Assembly (NCBI RefSeq): GCF_013391805.1 | Contig: NZ_CP058364.1 | Span: 2,168,501-2,232,500 of the forward strand | Direction of reading: 5' to 3' | Length of the DNA: 64,000 nucleotides | Source of the DNA: Galbibacter sp. BG1 | Lineage (GTDB): Bacteria > Bacteroidota > Bacteroidia > Flavobacteriales > Flavobacteriaceae | Part shown: positions 26,910-37,256 of the stretch, in pieces | How the letters are laid out: the number at the start of each line of letters is the position of its first letter | How positions within the stretch are numbered: the stretch's first letter is position 1 | The notes under the pieces: model-generated | What the model was told of the DNA's origin: nothing | Databases searched by the model: none | Seen by the model: the letters and a program-made list of their open reading frames with translations, nothing else | Program-made: the position numbers and the translations under genes

Positions 26910-28910
26910 ATGGAAATGTATGTCATTCAAAAAATGAAAATAAAGCTTATCCTTCAAGGGTGCACGATCTTTTTATTTTTACTCTGTTCATGTAAAAATG
27001 ATAATTCCTCCAATTTAAGGCTTCCTTCATTAATAGGTGATAATATGGTTTTACAGCAAAAAAACGATGTAGAGATCTGGGGTTGGGCAAACCCAAAAAA
27101 AGAAATAGAAATTAGAGTAGGTTGGAATGATTCGGTTTATAAAGTAACAACAGATAACGGTGGTAAATGGCGTGCTTTTGTAACAACCACCAGCCATGGT
27201 GGACCTTATGAAATCACTATTGAGGCTGATACACTTATTAAACTGAATAATGTAATGCTAGGAGAGGTTTGGCTCTGTTCTGGGCAATCTAATATGGAGT
27301 GGAGTTTGGAAAATGCAGAAAGTGGTGCAGAAGAATTAAGAAAGGCTGATTATTCAAATATAAGGTTGTTTCAAGTTGAAAAAGCCGTGGCTCCTTATCC
27401 CTTAAAAGATGTAAACGGTACTTGGCAGTTATGCAATCCAGAAAATGTAAAACAATTTAGTGCTGTAGGTTATTTCTTCGGGAAACAGTTATATGAAAAC
27501 TTAAACATCCCAGTGGGTTTAATTCACAGCTCATGGGGCGGAACCCCCGCAGAAGCTTGGGTGAGTAAAGAAACGTTACTTACAATGAAAGATTTTGACA
27601 AACAACTGAAGGATACTTTAATACCTAAGGAAAAACTGGATATTCAAGAAATCTATAAGCGAAAAGACAGCTTGAAACTTTTAGAGCCTGCTCTTTTAGA
27701 TTATAACAACCAAGCTAATATAGGTGTTAAAAATAATTGGAAATCTCCCAGTTTCAATGATTCAGAATGGATCGCTGCCAAGTGTCCTTCGGAATGGACG
27801 GCTTTGGAAGAAATAGGGGAGGTTGAAGGTGTGGTATGGATGAGAAAAAAAGTAGAAATTCCAAAAAGTTGGGTAGGAAAGGAACTTACTTTAGAACTTG
27901 GACCCATAGACGAAATGGATGCCACATATGTTAATGGAAATCTGGTAGGAAAACATATAAATATAGACGATTGGCAAAAAGAACGAAGTTATAAAGTACC
28001 TACCGAATATAATAAAAAAACAAGCCTACAAATTGCAATAAGGGTTGCTAACAGTCGGGCGCAAGGAGGTATTTATGGGCACGAGCATCAGCTAAGATTG
28101 TACCCAAGCGACACTAAAGTTAAACCGATTTCTTTGGCTGGTCTGTGGAGGTATAAAATAGCTTCGCGATTACCGAGGATTGGTATTAATGGAGACCAAA
28201 ATTATCCTTCTTTTCTCTACAATGCTATGATTCACCCCCTTTTACACTATAAGATAAGAGGGGTTGTATGGTATCAAGGGGAAAGTAATGCATCCCGCGC
28301 CTATCAGTATAGAACTTTATTCCCAAATTTAATAAGTGATTGGCGTCATCAATGGAAAGAAGAGAAAATGCCTTTTTATTTTGTTCAGATAGCTCCTTTC
28401 AATTATGGAATGAATCCTGTAGGTGTAGAATTGAGAGAAGCGCAATTACTAACAATGAAGAATGTTCCCTATACGGGCATGGCTGTAATTTCAGATATTG
28501 GAAACTTTAAAGATATACATCCGAAAAATAAAAGAGATGTAGGGGAAAGGTTGTCGAGGTGGGCACTAAACAAAACGTACCGTAAAGATTTAGTGCCTTC
28601 TGGCCCTATTTATAGGGATTACACCATTGAAAATGATAAAATAGTTGTAAGCTTTGATTACGTGGGAGACGGTTTGATAGGCAGGGATGGTAAATTGGAG
28701 AATTTTGAAATAGCAGGCTCAGACCATAAATTTTATAAAGCAAATGCTTTTATTTTAAAAGATCAGGTAGTGGTTTCGAGTAAAGAAGTTAAAAATCCCG
28801 TGGCCGTTAGATATGCCTGGCAGAACACCGTAGATCCAAATCTTTTTAACAAGCAGGGATTGCCTGCAAGCTCATTCTCTACGGAAGATTGGGAAAGAGC
28901 TACTAAGTGA
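26910..28910 (+). CDS. Sialate O-acetylesterase-type carbohydrate esterase lipoprotein
   Basis: The product (666 residues) carries a lipoprotein signal ending LFLLCSCKN. An internal ATG at 26934 gives a better signal peptide start (MKIKLILQG), so the real protein may be 658 residues. The SGNH/SASA-type esterase motif WLCSGQSNMEWSLENA has the candidate nucleophile serine; IHSSWGGTPAEAW, VVWYQGESNA and DIHPKNK supply later blocks. A galactose-binding-like beta domain is inserted (about 270-390, from SFNDSEWIAAKCPSEW). Family members remove acetyl groups from sugars. In this locus it would trim acetylated side chains for GH97 and the other hydrolases. Confidence 0.85.
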   Translation: MEMYVIQKMKIKLILQGCTIFLFLLCSCKNDNSSNLRLPSLIGDNMVLQQKNDVEIWGWANPKKEIEIRVGWNDSVYKVTTDNGGKWRAFVTTTSHGGPYEITIEADTLIKLNNVMLGEVWLCSGQSNMEWSLENAESGAEELRKADYSNIRLFQVEKAVAPYPLKDVNGTWQLCNPENVKQFSAVGYFFGKQLYENLNIPVGLIHSSWGGTPAEAWVSKETLLTMKDFDKQLKDTLIPKEKLDIQEIYKRKDSLKLLEPALLDYNNQANIGVKNNWKSPSFNDSEWIAAKCPSEWTALEEIGEVEGVVWMRKKVEIPKSWVGKELTLELGPIDEMDATYVNGNLVGKHINIDDWQKERSYKVPTEYNKKTSLQIAIRVANSRAQGGIYGHEHQLRLYPSDTKVKPISLAGLWRYKIASRLPRIGINGDQNYPSFLYNAMIHPLLHYKIRGVVWYQGESNASRAYQYRTLFPNLISDWRHQWKEEKMPFYFVQIAPFNYGMNPVGVELREAQLLTMKNVPYTGMAVISDIGNFKDIHPKNKRDVGERLSRWALNKTYRKDLVPSGPIYRDYTIENDKIVVSFDYVGDGLIGRDGKLENFEIAGSDHKFYKANAFILKDQVVVSSKEVKNPVAVRYAWQNTVDPNLFNKQGLPASSFSTEDWERATK

Positions 28911-28945
28911 TGCCTATTTTTTTCGAAATAGGAAAATTTAAAAAT

Positions 28946-28986
28946 AAATTCATCATTAAGCTTTTTAAAAACTTAATGATGAATTT
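28946..28986. terminator. Bidirectional terminator between esterase and GH9 genes
   Basis: A perfect 15-bp inverted repeat (28946-28960 with 28972-28986) with an 11-base loop and A/T runs on both sides lies between two convergent genes, so it can end transcripts from either side. A smaller hairpin CCTATTT/AAATAGG lies just to the left. Confidence 0.75.
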
Positions 28987-28998
28987 GAAATTTAAAAA

Positions 28999-31900
28999 TT
29001 ATTGAACAATGAGTGTCCTGTCCTCTTCCAAATCTATAGTTTTTATCTTTAAAATATAGGTGCCGGAAGCTAAGTTCTTTTTATGAATAATATTTTTGGT
29101 TTTTGTTGTATTCCTTTTATAAACTAACCTGCCAAACATATCAAACAGGCTTATTTCTATATCCCCTTCTAAAGATTTGGGTAATTCAATAGTAAGGTTT
29201 CCCTTTTTAAGTGGATTGGGATAGAGCAATAGAGACTCCAAATTTTTGAAATTTCTTTTAAACTGCCCTTTCGATAAATCTAAATTTTCCATCACGGTAA
29301 TAGAAACTTCGTCATCTTGGCTTTCATTGCCGTTTTTGTCTGTTGCCCTTGCTTTTATTATATGGTTTCCCTGAGGAATATTTGTTAATGAATACGTGAA
29401 AGGGGAGGAGTAATCGGTTGTTAGCCAGATCCATTCCCCATTAGTAATTCTCCAAAATGTAATTCTATCGGTACCATTTCCTCCTGAGGTCGTAGCCGAA
29501 ATATTCACTGTATCATCAGTTTGGAATGTATCCCCTTCAAGAGGTGAATTAACAGATACTGTTATAGGTGTCGTAGAATCACTATTTATTACAGATATAG
29601 TAATCTCATCGTCTATACTTGCATTTCCATCGGAGTCTGTAGCCCTTGCTTTAATAATGTGATTTCCTAGGGTTGCATTTGTTAACGAATAGACAAAGGG
29701 ATAGGTATAATCGGTTGTTAACCATACCCATTTACCATCAGTAACCCTCCAAAAAGTAACATGATCTGTGCTACTGCCGCCAAAAGCTTCCGCCTTTATT
29801 TCTATAGGGTCACCTAAATTAAATTCTTGGTTGTCATTCGGGCTGGTTATGTTTACGGATATAGGAAGGTTTGAGTTTCCTGTTTCCCCTTCAATATCCA
29901 TACAAAAATTATCGATGGTTAGTAAATCGGATTGTGTGTAGAACCAAACGTTTATTTTTTTGGTTCCAGCCGGTGCTTTTCCTTGTACATAATACTCTTG
30001 CCAATCCAAGCTTTCTATTTCTAGATACTTGGCAACGATGGTATTTCCGTTCTCATCTTTAAAATCCACACCGGCACCTGCAAATCCATTATTGGCATCT
30101 AATTTGGCTGAAAAACGTAAAACAATATTTTTCCCTTCTTCTAAGTCTAAATCGAAGGTCTGCTCCACACCACTTTCACCAAGCATTTGGGCAGCCAGGT
30201 CACCCTCTATAGAATCTGAAGTTGTAGTGGGACTTCCAATATTAGTGTTCCAATTGTTTAACCCGGACTCAAAACCACCATTCACCAATCTATTGCTACA
30301 ACTTAACGCTGTTACGGTTAAAGTTAGCGAAGCTTCTAAATTAAGCTCTGTACTTTTCGCCGTAATAGTAGTTGTGCCAAGACTCTTTGCGCTAACATTT
30401 CCACTCTCATCAATAGATGCGATGTCAGGATCCGTACTAACCCATACAAGGTTTTCAAGACTTGCATTGGAAGGTGTGAACTCCACTTGTAGTTCTCTAA
30501 TACTTTTAATGGGTATGGATAGTGATGGACTTGGAAAGTTTATAGCTTCCACAGGGGTGTAATCGCCAACAGTAATTTTTATTTTGTGTGATTTGGAACC
30601 ATCTAAACTTGTGGCCGTGATAAATGCAAATCCATTTTCATTACCGGTAATCAAACCTTCACTATTAACGGTTACAACAGTGTTGTTGGAAGATGCCCAT
30701 GTAATTTTTTTATTTGTGGCATTCGATGGGAAGACTTCTATTGATAACTGTAGCTGATCGCCAATATTTTCTAAGGAACCGGATTTTGGACTAATAGCAA
30801 TAGAATCAACTTCAATAAAATTACCTGAAACGATGCTTACTATTTTTTCTCCGCTGCTTGAAGGCTGGGAAATATACCCTTTATCGTCGTAGGCAACAGC
30901 TGTAATTTTAATATTTTCGGTTCCAGATACAAGAGAGGGTTTCCATAAATAGCTAAAACTATTGTTGGCATCTGTACTGGCTCCGATAAAATGTTCATTA
31001 TAATAATATGCCACTTTTTTGGTATCTGCCGAGGTGGTTGCTTTTAACTCTTGCCCCTGTTTTTCAATTTCATCATCAACATTTAAAACTACGGTTGGTC
31101 TGTCGTTAAATGTGAAATTTCCAGATGGGCTACTAGTTAAAAACCCATAGGCCAAGGCGGCCTGTCCCATATTTTGCCAAATGGTAAATTCACTTCCGGC
31201 AATGGACGTTCTATTTTCTACCCTTTGTTCCATTATAGGCCATGTTTGATATTCATAGGTAGGATACATGGAAGTTTTGCTGAAATCCTCATCGCCTGTC
31301 CAAGAATATCCCCAACCCATAAAATCCGGTTGCATATAGCTACCATAAGGCACGTAGCCTGGCAAGATTTCATTGGAATAAACTTTACTATCTAAATCTA
31401 AGAGATACCAGGAGTTAGGGTGGAATGGATATTTAATGGGGTTTTCCCCTAAGCCACTTATCCAAGTAAGATGATCGGGATTTCCCCCTAGGAAAAAGTT
31501 AGCAGAATTGTGTATTACATTTAAATATTTTTGATCTCCCGTAAATTTGGCGGTTGCAATTAAAGTGGTAAGCATTGGGGTAGAAGCCATTCCTAAAATA
31601 TGTGCTTTTCTCCAATCGAAGCCTACACGGTAGCCACGACGATCGTGGGTATTTACGTATTCACTTTCTGCAACGCTAATTAACTTATTTTTTAAAGTGG
31701 TTTGGAAAGATACATCTAAACCTGGAAAATTGTAAGGCAAAATAGCATAAATGGATGCTGCATATTCCCAATATTCTGGCGCTTCCCAACTTTCCTCTCC
31801 GTTGATAAACTGTGTTAAATTGCTGAGTCCGTTCTTAAATTCGTTTTGATAGAAGGTATTTTGAGTAGCTTTAAATAAAGCAACGGCAGCTAATATCCTT

Positions 31901-33558
31901 ATTTTTTTTACTGCGGAATTATTTAAACTCTCATCTCCCGGAGCTGTATTGTTATTAGCCCAATTCCAAGCATCTTTCGCCTCATTAATCCAATTCTGTG
32001 CTTCAGCAGAAAAATCACCAACTTTTTCTAAGTTTGCAGCATAATATGCGGCAGTAGCAGCGTACATATAAGTTTGAAATGGATCCTCAGCAGAAAAATG
32101 TAATTCCCTGGGGTCTTCCCATGATGGATATCCATCTAGAGCGCCTGCATCAATACCACCATAACCACCAGGAACTCCGCCCGTTGTAAGTCCTCTGGAA
32201 AGGCCTAAGTCTTTTGCTCTTTTGTAGTATTTTATAAGCCAAGCGGCTTCATCGAGTACATCTGGGATGCCATTGGTTCCTTCATCTATCCAATTGGCAT
32301 CATTTTCACTAAGCTTATATTTGTTCGCTACATCCCCATCCATGAAATTATTGGGTTGTAAGTCATAAAGTAAATTCAAAGCTAGAGGAATATGGCCATG
32401 CATGGGGTAGGTGTCCCAGTCCCCCGCATCGTGATACCAACCCCAAACAGGTAGGTAGCCGGTAACATCTGCTTCTTGCGTGTCGTGTTCGTGGTTTGGG
32501 TCGTCTATCCATCTCCAGTTCGAATCGTATCTAAATCTTGATTCAGAAATATCGTCTGGATGATAATCCCTTGGGTAGATTTTACCATCTGGAAGTTGTT
32601 GTACAATTCCTTGCCGTTGAAAGAACAGACCCCTTAATACATAATTTAGCGGTTCTCTAAACACATCAGGTCCAATACTAAAGGGGTAGGAACTTCCCAT
32701 GTTTTGTACAACTAACTTATATTCGCCTGGAGTATTTACTGATGAAAAATCTGCTTCTAAAACATCAGAAAACGTATAATTTTGGGCATAGTCGCAGTTA
32801 CAAGGGAACCATAGTGGAGCTCCATCGTTTGGTGTATCTGTCATGGGACCACCTGTATCTAAGCTCTTTCTTAGTTCTATAGTTCCATTATATACCGAAA
32901 CACCATCGGAGACCCTCACTATATCGAAACGTTCACCCTCGTAATTGGTAAATTTACCTTTGCCATTTAAAATGTTTCCATTGGAAAAATCCCCCATCCA
33001 CTGAGAAATATAGCCATATTTAGAGACATTGGTTTTATACCCAACTTGGGTGGTATGTACAGCTTCTGATCTTAGTTTTAAAACATCAAAAGTAAATGTA
33101 TATTCACTTAAATTTTCGGCAAGACCATTTAGGGATAGGGTATAAGTATTTCCCTGTTTTAAGGGAATAGGTAGTTCTAAATATACCCAATGTTCTAAAA
33201 TAAATTGTGGGTCGCCAGACTTTGGGTACATAGAGTTAACATCGTTAGATTTGGATTTTCTGCCCACGGTAATTGGGTTTAAGGCCTCGGTAAAATCATT
33301 GTCAGTAGTACTCCTTATTTGATAATTATATAAGTTATAAATAGCAACAGTGTCTAAAGGGGAACTGTAGACTACGTTGTTAGATTCTATTTGGGCATAA
33401 TCAATATGGCCCTCATCAAATTTTAAAGCAATAATTTTGTTAGTTACAGGTAGTACTTCAATGAAATCTTGACCAAATGAAACGGTCGTGAAGAAGAAAA
33501 ACAAATAAATAAAAATGTTCTTAATCGTATTATTTTTTTTAAAATCAATTATTTTCAT
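28999..33558 (-). CDS. Multidomain GH9 endoglucanase-type enzyme with T9SS sorting domain
   Basis: A 1519-residue exported protein. In order: signal peptide (to about 29); an N-terminal Ig-like region and CelD-type Ig domain (about 140-300); GH9 catalytic toroid (about 300-840) with intact GWYHDAGDWD and the C-terminal ENRTSIAGSEF glutamate; a beta domain (to about 910); two BIG2-like Ig repeats (VDSIAISPKSGSL and VEAINFPSPSLS); a CBM4/9-like module (RLVNGGFESGLNNW); two nearly identical Ig repeats with FWRVTDGKWVWLTTDY and FWRITNGEWIWLTTDY; and a T9SS type A tail (LLLYPNPLKKG). GH9 enzymes usually cut beta-1,4-glucans or mixed-linkage glucans. Not in an operon with a neighbour. Confidence 0.88.
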   Translation of the reverse strand: MKIIDFKKNNTIKNIFIYLFFFFTTVSFGQDFIEVLPVTNKIIALKFDEGHIDYAQIESNNVVYSSPLDTVAIYNLYNYQIRSTTDNDFTEALNPITVGRKSKSNDVNSMYPKSGDPQFILEHWVYLELPIPLKQGNTYTLSLNGLAENLSEYTFTFDVLKLRSEAVHTTQVGYKTNVSKYGYISQWMGDFSNGNILNGKGKFTNYEGERFDIVRVSDGVSVYNGTIELRKSLDTGGPMTDTPNDGAPLWFPCNCDYAQNYTFSDVLEADFSSVNTPGEYKLVVQNMGSSYPFSIGPDVFREPLNYVLRGLFFQRQGIVQQLPDGKIYPRDYHPDDISESRFRYDSNWRWIDDPNHEHDTQEADVTGYLPVWGWYHDAGDWDTYPMHGHIPLALNLLYDLQPNNFMDGDVANKYKLSENDANWIDEGTNGIPDVLDEAAWLIKYYKRAKDLGLSRGLTTGGVPGGYGGIDAGALDGYPSWEDPRELHFSAEDPFQTYMYAATAAYYAANLEKVGDFSAEAQNWINEAKDAWNWANNNTAPGDESLNNSAVKKIRILAAVALFKATQNTFYQNEFKNGLSNLTQFINGEESWEAPEYWEYAASIYAILPYNFPGLDVSFQTTLKNKLISVAESEYVNTHDRRGYRVGFDWRKAHILGMASTPMLTTLIATAKFTGDQKYLNVIHNSANFFLGGNPDHLTWISGLGENPIKYPFHPNSWYLLDLDSKVYSNEILPGYVPYGSYMQPDFMGWGYSWTGDEDFSKTSMYPTYEYQTWPIMEQRVENRTSIAGSEFTIWQNMGQAALAYGFLTSSPSGNFTFNDRPTVVLNVDDEIEKQGQELKATTSADTKKVAYYYNEHFIGASTDANNSFSYLWKPSLVSGTENIKITAVAYDDKGYISQPSSSGEKIVSIVSGNFIEVDSIAISPKSGSLENIGDQLQLSIEVFPSNATNKKITWASSNNTVVTVNSEGLITGNENGFAFITATSLDGSKSHKIKITVGDYTPVEAINFPSPSLSIPIKSIRELQVEFTPSNASLENLVWVSTDPDIASIDESGNVSAKSLGTTTITAKSTELNLEASLTLTVTALSCSNRLVNGGFESGLNNWNTNIGSPTTTSDSIEGDLAAQMLGESGVEQTFDLDLEEGKNIVLRFSAKLDANNGFAGAGVDFKDENGNTIVAKYLEIESLDWQEYYVQGKAPAGTKKINVWFYTQSDLLTIDNFCMDIEGETGNSNLPISVNITSPNDNQEFNLGDPIEIKAEAFGGSSTDHVTFWRVTDGKWVWLTTDYTYPFVYSLTNATLGNHIIKARATDSDGNASIDDEITISVINSDSTTPITVSVNSPLEGDTFQTDDTVNISATTSGGNGTDRITFWRITNGEWIWLTTDYSSPFTYSLTNIPQGNHIIKARATDKNGNESQDDEVSITVMENLDLSKGQFKRNFKNLESLLLYPNPLKKGNLTIELPKSLEGDIEISLFDMFGRLVYKRNTTKTKNIIHKKNLASGTYILKIKTIDLEEDRTLIVQ

Positions 33559-34103
33559 AATTCTAAGGTTAGCAATTTAGTCTAATTAAGTATGTATAAA
33601 ATCTTGGGGAAAGGTTGATTAATAGAAGGTTTCTATTAATAGAGCGGTATTTATTGGTTTATGGTATAAGTGATTGTTATCGCATATATTTTAAGTTTTT
33701 ACGGGTTATACTTGAGTTTCTATTTCTATTACTTGGAAGAAAGTGGCCAAACTTTCAATAGTATTTTCAACACAAATTATCAGATGTTAGTTCTTAACTT
33801 AATTTATTAAAAGTCAAAATTACTGTTAATAATAATTTCAAATACATATTTTTTTATCAAATTCTAGTATTATGCGTAAATAAAATAATGATTTAATAGA
33901 AAGATGTTGCTTTAATTGAGTATTATACACTAATACTGGAATGATTCAACCCAAATGAAAGTTATAAAATGAATGATTGGATATGATTTTAAAAGTATTT
34001 TTTTCTGGGTAAAGATAGAATGAAACCTAACTAAAGGATGCCAAATTTCTGTAGCTATATTTTATCTCCAATTTGTAAAGACTAAGAAGAACTTCTGAAA
34101 GGT
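33559..34103. other. Gene-free AT-rich stretch upstream of the large GH9 gene
   Basis: These 545 bp contain no credible reading frame and no strong hairpin or repeat that I can see. The part next to 33558 must carry the promoter of the GH9 gene (reading leftward), but no exact TAnnTTTG box is obvious there. Confidence 0.5.
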
Positions 34104-36950
34104 TTATTTTATAACAATTTTTTTAATACTTTCCTCCCCACTACTTGCTTTTATCTTAGCGATATATACTCCTGGAGCAGGATTATTAAATGTTATATAG
34201 GCTCTGTCGGAAGTCACTGGAGCGGTAAAAATTAGACTTCCGCTCATATTAAACAAATAGAAAGTGACTTGCTCACTATCAAACTCCTTGGTGTAGATGT
34301 TGATACCATCAGTAGTAGGATTTGGAAAAATATAAAACGGGGTGTCCGTTAAGAATACTGCCGTGGCAACTTCAGAAAGGATAATGTCACCGGATGTTAG
34401 CTTGATTTCCAATTGATACCGATTTACCCCTTGAATTGGGTCTATATCTTCATAAACAAAACCATTAGCTATATTTGTGTTTAGGTTGGTGAGCGGAATC
34501 CTTTCGTTTCCCCTCAGGGCATAGATTATGGCTTGTTCAATATTTAAAGTACTGTTGAGGTTGGTAAATATATTAATAGCTGCTGAAGTCTCATTCGCAT
34601 TGGCAATGAAATTATTTATATAGTAAATATCTTCGGAAGCTTCAAGAATTATAGTTTCACTCCTTGCTCCAACCGAACCATCGTTTAAAATTGGGGCAAC
34701 AGCAAAATAGTTTATTTCTTTTTCTGAAGCAGAAAGAGCATAGCTGGTATCGGAAACCGTAGTGAAGGGCTCCATTTTGTCCATATCTAATGTGTACAAC
34801 TGATAAGTGTCCACATCTTTAAGTTTATTCCAACTTACCTGTTTCGTACTATTGCAGTTTAAGGTAACACGAGCTCTAGGGGAAAAGCTGTAGGGGAAAG
34901 ATTCCGATTCATAGGAATTAGCAACCGTCGTAATTTTTATTTTTGCTGAAGAATTGGTTTTAGGAAGATCAGAAAAAAGATAACTTCCTTTGGTAAGATC
35001 TATATTCTCCTCAATCAATTGCCATGTTTCACCGTTGTCGAAACTTATTTCCAGGGTTCCTTTATCTTCGGGGATCGTACTTTTCCATTTAAAATTTGCC
35101 AATGATTCCCCATTGTAAGGAACATTACTTGTCGCCGTGGGATATTGCCATTCAAATACGTTATTTTCCTGGTAATGATAGACAATTGCAAATTTTTGTG
35201 AAGGCGTACTTTGGTTAGTGCTCTTTATCGTAAAAGTGTAGTCACCTACCTCTGGAGTATCTATAATTACCTGTTCCACATTATTGATGGCATCAATCCC
35301 TTGTTGTGCGGTTTTACTCAACATATCCTCCGATGGGCTTTTGTCCAATACCAGGGGGAGTGAGATACCGTTGGAAGGACTGGATACACTTAAATCAAGA
35401 TTGTTGACTAAAGCTATATTATCGTTGGGATTTGCTGGCGGATCCAGCCAAACCAATGTGATTTTTAAATCCTGTACGCCTTGAGGGACATTAACGACAA
35501 AGCTTTTCGTTTCGTTTGGAATAATTTCCCCTAGGATAAAATGTTGTTGATTTAATTGCGAAATACTTTCATACAAATCCAATTTACCAAAGCCGCTCTT
35601 ATAATCGGGGCCTTTTTGTTCGATATCAGTTGCTCCATTAATGAGAAAGGCTTTTGCAAGGTATGAAGGTAACTTGGAGTTATAAAGTTGTAGATATTTC
35701 TCTTGTAATAGCAAAGTCGCACCAGAAACAATCGCTGCGGCGTTGGAAGTTCCAAAGGAGCTATAGGCCACCAGTTCGGGCTTAACCCTTCCATCGGGAG
35801 CTGGACCTTTGGAAGAAATCTCGATCACTTCATCATTATAGTTGCATGCGCCTACGGTGAGTACGTTTTTGGCATTTTTAAAATTACCGGTGAGATTGGC
35901 GAATGCCCCAAGATTTTTATAAGGACCTTCATTTGGGATGTCTGCCCCTTTATTGCCAGCTGAAAATACATGTAGCAATTCTGGGAGCTCTTCACATTGT
36001 GCGTCGTAGGAAGAAGCTAAGGCGCCATAGAAATTTTCAATCTCGGTTCCATAAGAATGGTTTTGAATCCAAATTTCGTTAGATGAAAAATAAGTATTAA
36101 GATCAGGTGGCAGTTCGTTAAAATTCGAGGAAGCGATGTTGGAAGCGGGCGCCGCTCCTAGGCTCGTAATTGCTGAATTTCCAAGCCCAGAGGTGATGGT
36201 TGCCATATCAGTGGCATGCTTTCCAATGGCTGGTTCGTTTTCGGTCTGAGCAATTTTTTTATTTAACAGGTCCAAGTCATTTTCATCAAACAGTTCGTCT
36301 TTTATTGAGATCGTTAGTCCTTCGCCTAAAATATTGGACTCTACATGGTTTGTATAACGAATATTATTAACGGTAAGGTCTGCATCAGATACAATGGATT
36401 CTAAGATCGGATTCAAATTTTCTTCTCCAATATAGGTAACCAGTGGATGGTTGAGGAGTTGTTTTTTTATAACTGCCGTCTCTGTTTGAATGATGAGGTT
36501 GTTTCTAAATTCATTCAAAATTGTCACTTCGGGAATCTTTGAGAGGTGTAGTTTTAAAGAATCTACACTCTTTCCTTTTACTAGAAAAGTAGAGTGTTTC
36601 TCATCCGTTAGATCGATCTCTGTTTTCCAATGGTTATTTGCATTATAGATAGAAGACAAACCGCTAATAGTTTCCAAATCTACATGGGTAGACGAAACTA
36701 TAAAGTGATGTTTATCGAGCACTCTTTCGATTTGGAGATTAGTATTTTGGGAAGATTTAAAACGATCGCTTTCTTCAATTTCAATTAAATAAAATGACTT
36801 TTGATTCACCGATTTGGCGGTCGTTTTTTTATCATCAATGAACTGTTTCCAAGTGCTTTTTTGCTGCGAATGGCATTGCCATGCTCCAAAAAGCAGAATC
36901 AAGAAGACTAAGTATTTCAATTTCAGATAATTTGTTTGCAATATAATCAT
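34104..36950 (-). CDS. S8 (subtilisin-like) serine peptidase with T9SS sorting domain
   Basis: The 948-residue protein has an N-terminal signal (about 1-29), a prodomain-like region to about 190, then an S8 domain in which D218 (ISIKDE), H245 (GKHATDMA), the oxyanion N333 (FSAGNKG) and S402 (FGTSNAAAIVSG) form the expected set. A beta-sandwich and fibronectin-like domains follow (about 480-850), ending in a T9SS type A tail (FYIFPNPTTDGINIYT ... GVYIAKI). It is likely secreted through the type IX system and may degrade proteins or process exported proteins. Divergent from the M57 gene. Confidence 0.9.
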   Translation of the reverse strand: MIILQTNYLKLKYLVFLILLFGAWQCHSQQKSTWKQFIDDKKTTAKSVNQKSFYLIEIEESDRFKSSQNTNLQIERVLDKHHFIVSSTHVDLETISGLSSIYNANNHWKTEIDLTDEKHSTFLVKGKSVDSLKLHLSKIPEVTILNEFRNNLIIQTETAVIKKQLLNHPLVTYIGEENLNPILESIVSDADLTVNNIRYTNHVESNILGEGLTISIKDELFDENDLDLLNKKIAQTENEPAIGKHATDMATITSGLGNSAITSLGAAPASNIASSNFNELPPDLNTYFSSNEIWIQNHSYGTEIENFYGALASSYDAQCEELPELLHVFSAGNKGADIPNEGPYKNLGAFANLTGNFKNAKNVLTVGACNYNDEVIEISSKGPAPDGRVKPELVAYSSFGTSNAAAIVSGATLLLQEKYLQLYNSKLPSYLAKAFLINGATDIEQKGPDYKSGFGKLDLYESISQLNQQHFILGEIIPNETKSFVVNVPQGVQDLKITLVWLDPPANPNDNIALVNNLDLSVSSPSNGISLPLVLDKSPSEDMLSKTAQQGIDAINNVEQVIIDTPEVGDYTFTIKSTNQSTPSQKFAIVYHYQENNVFEWQYPTATSNVPYNGESLANFKWKSTIPEDKGTLEISFDNGETWQLIEENIDLTKGSYLFSDLPKTNSSAKIKITTVANSYESESFPYSFSPRARVTLNCNSTKQVSWNKLKDVDTYQLYTLDMDKMEPFTTVSDTSYALSASEKEINYFAVAPILNDGSVGARSETIILEASEDIYYINNFIANANETSAAINIFTNLNSTLNIEQAIIYALRGNERIPLTNLNTNIANGFVYEDIDPIQGVNRYQLEIKLTSGDIILSEVATAVFLTDTPFYIFPNPTTDGINIYTKEFDSEQVTFYLFNMSGSLIFTAPVTSDRAYITFNNPAPGVYIAKIKASSGEESIKKIVIK

Positions 36951-37256
36951 AAATCACCCTTAAATTTTAATAATAATTTAAAAAAATTATAACTATTTGT
37001 TATATTATTAGTGTCTATAATCAAATTTGTTTCAAATAAAACACGTAAAAAACACGACTAAAGTATGCATTTCATCGATTAAGTGTTTTGTACGCTTATT
37101 CTTACGATTTAAGCTATAACGTTTTCGTAATAAATATAGCTTTTTAAATTATGTTAAATTAACAAATTATCCGCATTATAAATTCACTATTTGTCTTAAT
37201 TTTAAGAATATCAAAATGCGCAACTTTGATTTATTATTAACTAAAAATTTTATGAA
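36951..37256. other. Divergent intergenic region between S8 and M57 peptidase genes
   Basis: 306 bp, strongly AT-rich, must hold promoters for both genes. On the + strand CAACTTTG at 37221-37228 is one base off TAnnTTTG and lies about 30 bp before the M57 start; no clean box is seen on the other strand. No hairpin or repeat stands out. Confidence 0.35.

Noticed and set aside
30029..30562. 177-residue + strand frame inside the GH9 gene
   Set aside because: Shadow of the minus-strand GH9 coding sequence; low-complexity Ser/Pro-rich translation.
12375..33558. Canonical SusC/SusD-type polysaccharide utilisation locus
   Set aside because: No TonB-dependent receptor or SusD-like lipoprotein is encoded anywhere in the window.
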